A DNA stretch of 42,297 nt from an uncultured Pseudokineococcus sp. (GTDB taxonomy: Bacteria > Actinomycetota > Actinomycetes > Actinomycetales > Quadrisphaeraceae). Positions 7,224 to 13,512 of this stretch are shown piece after piece. The position numbers and the translations under genes are program-made. Each line of letters opens with the position of its first letter. Position 1 is the first letter of the stretch. The stretch is from NCBI RefSeq assembly GCF_947499845.1, contig NZ_CANMPM010000021.1, positions 1 through 42,297 on the forward strand, given 5' to 3'. The notes beneath the pieces were generated by a model that was not told the DNA's origin, ran no database searches, and saw only the letters and a list, made by a program, of their open reading frames with translations.

Positions 7224-8738
7224 ATGCCGGAGCGCGCACTGCTGTACCGGTACGTGACGGCCGAGTCGTCGGCCGAGTACCTCGCCGTCATGCGGCTGTT
7301 CACCGGCACGCTGCTCGCCGAGCTGTCCGCCGGCGACGTCGCTGCACAGCTCGCCGAGAGCGGCGTCGAGCTCGACGCGGCCGTGGCGCAGCAGCGCTGC
7401 GAGCAGCTGCTCGAGTGGGGCAACCTCGTCGCCTCCCCCAACGACGCGCGGGTCGCGACCATCCGCGACTACACCCGCTCGCGCTCCCGCTACCAGGTCT
7501 CGCCGCTCGGCGGCCGCGTCCACCGGGAGGTCGACGCCGTCCTCGACGCGGTGGACGGGGCGCGCGACGTCGCCCGCGAGCTGCTCGGCGGCACCGTCGC
7601 CGCGCTCGACCGGCTGCTCACGGCCCTGAAGGTCGGCGAGCCGGACGCCGAGGCGCTCGCCGCCGACGTGACGACCGTCTTCGCCAACCAGTCGCTCTTC
7701 ACCGACAGCGTCAAGGACTTCTACGCCTTCCTCGCCACCAGGCTGTCCCGCTACGACCTCGCCGGCGAGGAGTACGAGGCCTTCAAGGGCCTGCTGCTGG
7801 ACTACGTCGAGCTCATCAGCGCCGACGTCGCGCGGCACTCGCCCGCCGTCGTCGAGCGCCTCGGGCGGGTCGAGCCGCACCTGGACCGGCTGCTGGGGCT
7901 GCTGGCCGACCTCCCCTCGTTCGCCGCCGCGTCCGGCGGGCTGCTCGCGCAGGGGCGCGCCCGGGCCGACTGGGACGGGCTCGCCGGCTGGTACACCGGC
8001 GCCGGCGGACGCTCCGGGCCCGCCCAGCTGCGCGGCGCCACCGAGCAGGCCCTCGGCCAGCTCATCGCCAACGCCAAGCGGATGATCAGCTCGGCCTCCG
8101 GCGGGGTGTCGCGCCGCGGCGACCTCCTGCGCCTCGCCTCGTGGTTCACCGAGTGCACCGACGAGGAGGCGCACCACCTCTTCGCCGCCGCCTTCGGCGC
8201 CCACCCGGCCCGGCACCTGCTCGTCGGCCCGGACGAGCCCGACGCGCACGCCTCGGCGACGACGTCGTGGTGGGACGCCGACCCCGTCGACGTCCCGGTC
8301 TCGCTGCGCGAGAGGGGTGACCGGGCGGCCCGCGGCCGGACGCCGCGCGTGCCGGATCCCGGGCTCGACCGCGAGCGCCTGCTCGCCGAGGCGGCCGAGG
8401 ACCTCGCCCAGCGCCGCGCCGCCGCCGCAGAGCTCGCGGCCGCCGGGGACCTCGACGGCGCCAGCGTCTCCCCCGCGGCGCGGGACCTGCTGCTGGACAG
8501 GGTGGCCGGCCTGCTCGCCGTCGACCCGCTGCTCACGGCGCCGCTCGAGGCGACCGACGACGACCTCGACCTCGTCGTCGTGGTCGAGGCCGCGCCGGGA
8601 GAGGTGACGGTCGTCGCCGCGCACGACGGCACGGCGACCGTGCACGGGCTGCGGCTGCGGGCCCGGCGCGCGTCGGTGGGGTCCGTCGATGAAGCACCCG
8701 ACCAGCCGACCGGGCAGGAGCGGCGGTGGGGCACGTGA
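7224..8738 (+). CDS. jetA: Wadjet protein JetA (TIGR02677/DUF2397 type)
   Basis: A 504-residue protein matching the TIGR02677 (DUF2397) family: N-terminus LLYRYVTAESSAEYLAVMRLF, then a winged-helix region, YQVSPLGGRVHREVD, and the central FANQSLFTDSVKDFYAFLAT and LASWFTECTDEEAHHLFAAA stretches. In Wadjet complexes JetA is the kleisin that bridges SMC-like JetC dimers and works with JetB to recognise small circular DNA. ATG 7224 is chosen for the adjacent purine-rich AAGGGGGAGG; a possible -10 TACGGT lies at 7194-7199. The gene overlaps jetB by 13 bp and appears full length. Confidence 0.88.
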   Translation: MPERALLYRYVTAESSAEYLAVMRLFTGTLLAELSAGDVAAQLAESGVELDAAVAQQRCEQLLEWGNLVASPNDARVATIRDYTRSRSRYQVSPLGGRVHREVDAVLDAVDGARDVARELLGGTVAALDRLLTALKVGEPDAEALAADVTTVFANQSLFTDSVKDFYAFLATRLSRYDLAGEEYEAFKGLLLDYVELISADVARHSPAVVERLGRVEPHLDRLLGLLADLPSFAAASGGLLAQGRARADWDGLAGWYTGAGGRSGPAQLRGATEQALGQLIANAKRMISSASGGVSRRGDLLRLASWFTECTDEEAHHLFAAAFGAHPARHLLVGPDEPDAHASATTSWWDADPVDVPVSLRERGDRAARGRTPRVPDPGLDRERLLAEAAEDLAQRRAAAAELAAAGDLDGASVSPAARDLLLDRVAGLLAVDPLLTAPLEATDDDLDLVVVVEAAPGEVTVVAAHDGTATVHGLRLRARRASVGSVDEAPDQPTGQERRWGT

Positions 8739-10213
8739 GCCCTCGCGACGGCTCGACGACGGCGCTCGCCTCCACCGAGGCGCACGACGCCGCGGAGCGC
8801 CGCGAGGCGGCCCGGGCTCTGCTGATGACGCCCTTCGTCACGGCACGGACGGCGCCGCAGACGCTGGCGCTCGTCCGACGGCACGCCACCCCCCTGCGCC
8901 AGGTGTTCTCGACGCAGCTGGGCTGCTCGCTCGTCGTCGAAGCCTCCTTCGCCCGGCTCGTGAAGGAGCCGCCGGCACCGGCGGCCCCGTCGCGGCCGCT
9001 GCGTCGCGGCGACCAGGCCTTCACGCCGCGGACCTACGCCTACCTGAGCCTTCTGTGCGCGGGCCTGCTGGCCCCCGACGTCGGCGAGCAGGTGCTCGTC
9101 TCCGCGCTCGTCGAGCAGGTGCGCGCCGACGCCGCGGCCGCCGGCATCGAGGTCGGTGACTCCCTCTCCGAGCGGCGCCAGCTCGTCGCGGCCGTCGAGG
9201 TGCTCGTCGGCTGGGGCGTGCTGAGCGAGACCGACGGCAGCGTCGGGGCCTGGGGTGAGCGGCGCGACGAGGCGCTGCTCACCGTGCACCGGCCGCTGCT
9301 GCCGCACCTGCTCGCGCGCCCGCTCCAGGACGCGCTGCGGCCCGGAGCCGTCGTCTCAACGCCCCCGGAGACGTCCAGCAAGGAGACACTCAGCAGCAAG
9401 ACGTCCAGCAGCGAGACGTCGAGGACGACCGACGACGCACCCGCGGGTCGGCCACCGCACGAGGCGGGCGCGAGCGGGGACGGAGCCGCGGCGGGCGAGG
9501 CGTCGGCGGGCGGAGCGCCCCGGCAGGAGGACATCGACCCGGGAACGGCGGCGTCCGGCGTCCCCGGCGCCGACCGGCGGTCCCTGCGGCGCCGTTTCGT
9601 CGAGGACCCCCTCGTGCGACGCGAGGATCTCACCGCGGGCGAGGCCGACGCCCTCTCCCGTGACCGGCGGGACCTGGCGCGCGTCCTCGACGACGCCTTC
9701 GGCCTGGTGCTCGAGGTCCGCACCGAGGGTGCGTTGGCCTACGACCCCGACGGGGAGGTCACCGACGTCGTCTTCCCCGGCCCCGGCACGGTGCGCCAGG
9801 CCGCGTTGCTGCTGCTCGACGCCGTCGTCGACCGCACCCGACCGGGCGTCGACTCGAGGGCGGTCGTCGACGGGCGCGAGGTGCCCGGCGTCCTCGCCCC
9901 GTGGTCGCTCGTCGACGAGGAGGTGGCCGACCTCGCCGACCGCAACGCCGCCGTCTGGTCCGAGGCGCTCGTCACCGAACCCGTGCGGCTGCGACGGGAG
10001 GCCGTCGTGCTGCTCGAGTCCCTCTCCCTCGGCCGAGGCACCGACGAAGGTCTCGTCGTCCACCCCGCGGCCGCGCGCTACCGCCCCGACCCGCAGCGAG
10101 CGGCGCCGACCCGGGCCCGCCGCCGCGGCGCCGAGGGCCGCGCCGCCGAGGCTCCCACCGCGTCGGGTCCGGTCGCGTCCGACGCCCCGCTCTTCGACCT
10201 GGAGGGCTCCTGA
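8726..10213 (+). CDS. jetB: Wadjet protein JetB (TIGR02678/DUF2398 type)
   Basis: A 495-residue protein matching TIGR02678 (DUF2398), the KITE-like partner of JetA. Recognisable parts are EAARALLMTPFVTARTAP, VRRHATPLRQVFSTQLG, TPRTYAYLSLLCAGLL, and RDLARVLDDAFGLVLEVR in the second half. The start is GTG 8726 with AGGAG 5 nt upstream, overlapping jetA. Residues about 210-285 are a Ser/Thr/Lys then Gly/Ala-rich linker (ETSSKETLSSKTSSSETS) that interrupts the domain; the 12-mer AGACGTCCAGCA recurs 30 bp apart there, suggesting recent expansion. The gene is otherwise intact. Confidence 0.88.
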   Translation: MGHVSPRDGSTTALASTEAHDAAERREAARALLMTPFVTARTAPQTLALVRRHATPLRQVFSTQLGCSLVVEASFARLVKEPPAPAAPSRPLRRGDQAFTPRTYAYLSLLCAGLLAPDVGEQVLVSALVEQVRADAAAAGIEVGDSLSERRQLVAAVEVLVGWGVLSETDGSVGAWGERRDEALLTVHRPLLPHLLARPLQDALRPGAVVSTPPETSSKETLSSKTSSSETSRTTDDAPAGRPPHEAGASGDGAAAGEASAGGAPRQEDIDPGTAASGVPGADRRSLRRRFVEDPLVRREDLTAGEADALSRDRRDLARVLDDAFGLVLEVRTEGALAYDPDGEVTDVVFPGPGTVRQAALLLLDAVVDRTRPGVDSRAVVDGREVPGVLAPWSLVDEEVADLADRNAAVWSEALVTEPVRLRREAVVLLESLSLGRGTDEGLVVHPAAARYRPDPQRAAPTRARRRGAEGRAAEAPTASGPVASDAPLFDLEGS

Positions 10214-10214
10214 C

Positions 10215-12446
10215 GTGACCGCTCCCACGACCACCACCGCACTGCTCGACCGTGGCCCCGCCGGGACGCCGTCGGCGGACGAGACGCCGGCGCAGCACCA
10301 CCCGCACCGCTGGAGGCTGCACCGGGCCGGCTTCGTCAACGTCTGGCACTACTACGACGAGACCTTCGACCTCTCCGGCGGGCGGCTCGTGCTGCGCGGC
10401 ACCAACGGCTCCGGCAAGTCCCGGGCGCTCGAGCTGCTCCTGCCGTTCCTGCTCGACGCCGATCGCCGCCAGATGGACGCCACCGGGTCGGGCCGCGTCC
10501 GGCTCGAGGACCTCATGCGCCAGGGCGGCCCCGAGAGCGGCAACCGCCTCGGCTACGTCTGGCTCGAGCTGGCCCGCGAGCGAGACCTCACCGACGTCGC
10601 GGACCGGGCCACCGGTGCGCCCGACGACGCCGAGGGCGGCGGTGACGCTGCTGGTGACGTCGAGCACCTCACCGTCGGTGCCCTGGTGCGCTTCTCGACG
10701 TCGACGACCGAGGCGAAGGCCTCCTACTTCACGACCCCGCTGCGCGTCGGCCCCGCGCTGCCGCTGCTCGGGGAGGACCGCCAGCCCCTGTCGCGGGAGG
10801 CGCTCACCGAGCTCGTCGGCGCCGACCGGGTCACCACGTCACCGGAGCAGCACCGCGAGCGGGTCCGGACGACCGTCTTCGGCCTGACCGGTGACGTGGG
10901 CGCCGAGCGCTACGCGGGCCTCCTGCAGCTGCTGCACACGCTGCGCTCGCCGGACGTCGGCAACCGCATCGACGAGGGCCGCCTGCCGACCATCCTGTCC
11001 GAGGCGCTGCCGCCACTGTCCGAGGCCGAGCTCCTGCGCGCGGGCGAGCAGCTCGACGGCCTCGAGGAGACCCGGCAGGCGCAGGGCCGGCTCGAGGCCG
11101 ACGCCGCGGCGCTCGAGGCCTTCGTCGCCGTGTACGCCAGGTACGCCGCGGGTGTGGTCACCGGCGTCGCGACGACGGCGCAGGAGGCCGCCGCGGCGCT
11201 GACCGGCGCCGAGGCCGCGGCGGACGAGCGGCGGGCCGACCTCGATCGGCTGCTCACCGAGCGCGGCGGCGCGGAGGAGGCGGTGCGCGAGCTCACCGGG
11301 CTCGACGAGGAGCTGGGCGCGACGCTCGCCGGGCTCCGGGACTCCGCCGCCTACCGCAGCGCGCGCGACATCGAGCTGCGCGAGCGTCGGGTCGGGGACC
11401 TGGACCGCCTCGCCCGCAGCGAGATCTCCCGCGCCGCGACCGCCCGCGCCGGCGAGCAGGCCGCCGCCGAGGACCTCGCGGCCCGGGCCACCGAGGTGGT
11501 CGAGGCCGCCCGGACGGCCGACCGGAGGGTGGACGCGGCACGTGAACAGCTGCGGGCCGCCGGAACCGGGGCGGACTCCCTCCCCGGCGCCGTCACGGCT
11601 CGCACGCAGCCCGTCGCTGCCGAGCACGCCGTCGTACGCACGAGCCTGGAGGGTGAGCCCGCCGCGCTCGTGCGACCGGCGGCTCCAGCCCTCGACGTCG
11701 CGCCGGAGGACGTCCCCGCCGCGGCCGCGGCGGCCCGCGAGGTCGGCCGGGCCGCGGGCGACCGCCGGGGGCTCGCGTCGGCGCGGAAGGCGGACGCCGC
11801 CGCCCTGGAGGAGCGCGAGCGGCAGGTGCTCGACGCCGAGCGCCGCGCCGGGGAGGCCGACGAGGACGCCCGTGCCGCCGACGGGAGCGCCGACGCGGAC
11901 GCCCGCACGCGGGACGACGAGGCCGTCGCGCTGGCTCGGGCGTGGCGGTCATGGACGAACGCCGAGGGCACCCGCGCCGCGCTCGGCGACGTCGACTGGG
12001 CGGCGACCGCCGTCAGCGACCCGCTGCTGGACCTCGAGGCGCTCACGGGCGAGGGCGGCTGGGAGGGCGACAGCGTCGACGAGGACCTGCGGGCCCTCGC
12101 GGCGGTACCGGCCGCGGTGGCCGCTGCGGCGCGCGAGCAGCTGGCGGGTGCGGCCGCCGTCCTGCGCGAGGAGCAGCGCGCCGCCGAGCAGGAGCGCGCC
12201 GACCTGCGCGCCGAGGCGGAGGCCCTGCGCGCGGCCCGCGACCCCGAGCCGCCCGCGCCGACGTGGCAGACCGCCGCGCCACCGGGAGCGACGGCGCTCT
12301 GGCGGCTGCTTGCACCAGCGCCTCCGTCCCGGGACCCGCCCACGGCGAGCCCGACCCGCCGTCGCTCGGCCGGAGCCCTGGTCCGCCCTGCGAGGCCGCC
12401 ACCTGCAGTCACCGCCCCACCTGGCGCTCTACCCTCGCCGCCATGA
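10215..12446 (+). CDS. jetC: Wadjet SMC-like ATPase JetC, truncated to N-terminal half
   Basis: GTG 10215, with GGAGGG 8 nt upstream, starts a 743-residue frame. Residues 32-100 are the N-terminal head of TIGR02680 JetC: WRLHRAGFVNVWHYYDETF, then LRGTNGSGKSRALELLLPFL with Walker A at 62-69. A long coiled coil rich in A, E and R follows (about 270-690). Similarity ends at about 12308 (PPAPTWQTAA then TALWRLL). The last ~45 residues are Pro/Arg-rich out-of-family sequence. Family members are about twice as long; the second coiled-coil strand, ABC signature and Walker B are missing. No ATPase head could form, and the nuclease gene jetD is absent, so the locus should be inactive. Confidence 0.85.
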   Translation: MTAPTTTTALLDRGPAGTPSADETPAQHHPHRWRLHRAGFVNVWHYYDETFDLSGGRLVLRGTNGSGKSRALELLLPFLLDADRRQMDATGSGRVRLEDLMRQGGPESGNRLGYVWLELARERDLTDVADRATGAPDDAEGGGDAAGDVEHLTVGALVRFSTSTTEAKASYFTTPLRVGPALPLLGEDRQPLSREALTELVGADRVTTSPEQHRERVRTTVFGLTGDVGAERYAGLLQLLHTLRSPDVGNRIDEGRLPTILSEALPPLSEAELLRAGEQLDGLEETRQAQGRLEADAAALEAFVAVYARYAAGVVTGVATTAQEAAAALTGAEAAADERRADLDRLLTERGGAEEAVRELTGLDEELGATLAGLRDSAAYRSARDIELRERRVGDLDRLARSEISRAATARAGEQAAAEDLAARATEVVEAARTADRRVDAAREQLRAAGTGADSLPGAVTARTQPVAAEHAVVRTSLEGEPAALVRPAAPALDVAPEDVPAAAAAAREVGRAAGDRRGLASARKADAAALEERERQVLDAERRAGEADEDARAADGSADADARTRDDEAVALARAWRSWTNAEGTRAALGDVDWAATAVSDPLLDLEALTGEGGWEGDSVDEDLRALAAVPAAVAAAAREQLAGAAAVLREEQRAAEQERADLRAEAEALRAARDPEPPAPTWQTAAPPGATALWRLLAPAPPSRDPPTASPTRRRSAGALVRPARPPPAVTAPPGALPSPP
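12430..12435 (+). promoter_or_regulatory. -10 box of leaderless mntA transcript
   Basis: TACCCT lies 7 nt upstream of ATG 12443, inside the spurious tail of truncated jetC. It would give the antitoxin-toxin pair its own leaderless promoter, independent of the jet operon. Confidence 0.5.
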
Positions 12447-12877
12447 GCACGACCGCGCTCGAGGCGCTCGACGCGCTGCGAGCGGCGGCGTCCGGCGGGC
12501 GGCTCGCCGACCTCTGCCGACGGCACGACGTCGACCTCTTCTCCGCCTTCAGCAGCGCCGTGCGCGCCTCGCGCGCAGACGTCGGCGGCCCGGCGCCGCG
12601 CGACCTCGACGTGGCGATCCGCTTCGGCAGCCCCGGCGGGGACCTCGTCGGTGTCGTCACCGAGCTCGTCGAGCTCCTTCACTGGGACGCCGTCGACGTC
12701 ATGGACCTGGCCCGCGCCGGCGTCGTCGCCCGCAGCCGGGCGCTCGGCCCGGGCGCCGAGCCTCTCTTCGAGGCCGCGCCGGGCCGGTACGCCCTCGCGC
12801 AGATGGCCGCACTGACGACCGAGATGGAGACCGAGCGGATGCGCCGCCGGGACCTCGAGCTGCTGGCCGACCGATGA
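12443..12877 (+). CDS. mntA: MntA-type nucleotidyltransferase antitoxin
   Basis: A 144-residue minimal nucleotidyltransferase. MntA antitoxins AMPylate the HepT toxin. The acidic pair is visible as PRDLDVAIRFGS. The usual GS-x-x-RG of the fold is changed: the equivalent stretch reads FSSAVRASRAD, so the glycine is replaced by serine. Activity may be reduced, or the subfamily differs. It has its own -10 box and its TGA overlaps the hepT ATG. The gene starts 135 bp after recognisable jetC ends, in the position where the rest of jetC and jetD would be expected. Confidence 0.8.
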   Translation: MSTTALEALDALRAAASGGRLADLCRRHDVDLFSAFSSAVRASRADVGGPAPRDLDVAIRFGSPGGDLVGVVTELVELLHWDAVDVMDLARAGVVARSRALGPGAEPLFEAAPGRYALAQMAALTTEMETERMRRRDLELLADR

Positions 12878-13317
12878 GCCCGCCGCCCACGCTCGACGGC
12901 GGTGTCGTCCACGCCAAGCTCGACCTCATCGAGGCGGCGCTGAGGACCCTGTCCAGCGTGGGGGGCGTCGACGCGGACCGGCTGCGGGACGACGCGCTGC
13001 TCGCGGCGGGCGTCGAGCGACTGCTCAGCCGCGTCGTCGACCTCGCGGTCGACGTCAACAGCCACCTGGCGGTGGCCGAGCTCGGTCGCGCTCCCCTGGA
13101 CTACCGCTCGTCCTTCGCCGCCGCCGTCGAGGCGGGTGCCCTGCCGAGGGAGCTGGGCGAGCGCCTCGCTCCGGCCACGGGACTGCGGGACGTCATCGTC
13201 CACGAGTACGCGGCGCTGGACCTCGACCTCGTCGCCGCCGCGGTGCCCCTGGCCCTCGACGGCTTCCGCGCCTATGTCACCGCGGTCGCCGCGCACCTCG
13301 TCCGCCGCCGGGCCTGA
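12874..13317 (+). CDS. hepT: HepT-type RNase toxin (DUF86)
   Basis: A 147-residue all-helical HEPN protein. The DUF86 signature R-x4-H-x-Y is present as GLRDVIVHEYAALD near residues 104-117, and YRSSFAAAVEAGALPREL precedes it as usual for the family. HepT toxins act on tRNA or other RNA and are neutralised by AMPylation of the tyrosine in this motif by MntA. All key residues are kept. ATG 12874 overlaps the mntA stop (ATGA). Repeat element A starts 7 bp after the stop. Confidence 0.88.
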   Translation: MSPPPTLDGGVVHAKLDLIEAALRTLSSVGGVDADRLRDDALLAAGVERLLSRVVDLAVDVNSHLAVAELGRAPLDYRSSFAAAVEAGALPRELGERLAPATGLRDVIVHEYAALDLDLVAAAVPLALDGFRAYVTAVAAHLVRRRA

Positions 13318-13323
13318 TCCGTC

Positions 13324-13435
13324 CGGTCCGACGGCGAGCGCCGAGTCCGACGTCGCACCGGTCGCCGGCGCCGTCCGACCCTCCGGACGTCGGACTCGCG
13401 GCGCGACGTCGGACTCGCGGCGCGACGTCGGACTC
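13324..13435. repeat. 19-bp-period inverted repeat element A
   Basis: Forward 12-mers are CGGTCCGACGGC (13324, 9/12 match) and GAGTCCGACGTC (13343). After a 31-bp spacer come three reverse-complement copies, GACGTCGGACTC at 13386, 13405 and 13424. All neighbours are 19 bp apart, and the reverse copies share the joining bases GCGGCGC. The element sits between the convergent hepT and amylase genes. It could fold into a long branched hairpin on either strand. Confidence 0.8.
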
Positions 13436-13450
13436 GACCCCACGACGCGG

Positions 13451-13492
13451 CGCCGCCCGCACCCGGACCCGAGGGTCCCGGTGCGGGCGGCG
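13451..13492 (-). terminator. Strong hairpin terminator for the amylase gene
   Basis: The arms 13451-13470 and 13473-13492 are complementary over 20 bp with one mismatch, around a GA centre. It starts 20 bp downstream of the amylase stop on the minus strand. It lacks a clear U-run, as is common for GC-rich actinobacterial terminators. Confidence 0.7.
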
Positions 13493-13512
13493 TCGTCAGG
13501 CCGTATGGCGGG

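Noticed and set aside
3080-12043. Many long open frames opposite the ABC ATPase and jet genes
   Set aside because: They are Arg/Ala/Gly/Pro-rich antisense shadows caused by high GC3 and have no recognisable domains.
12310-12442. Possible continuation of jetC by frameshift
   Set aside because: None of the three forward frames gives JetC-like sequence after WRLL, and no later segment encodes an ABC signature or Walker B, so this is a true truncation.
13324-13435. Element A as an ordinary transcription terminator
   Set aside because: A separate strong 20-bp hairpin at 13451-13492 already serves the amylase gene, and copies B and C sit between tandem genes where termination is not required.
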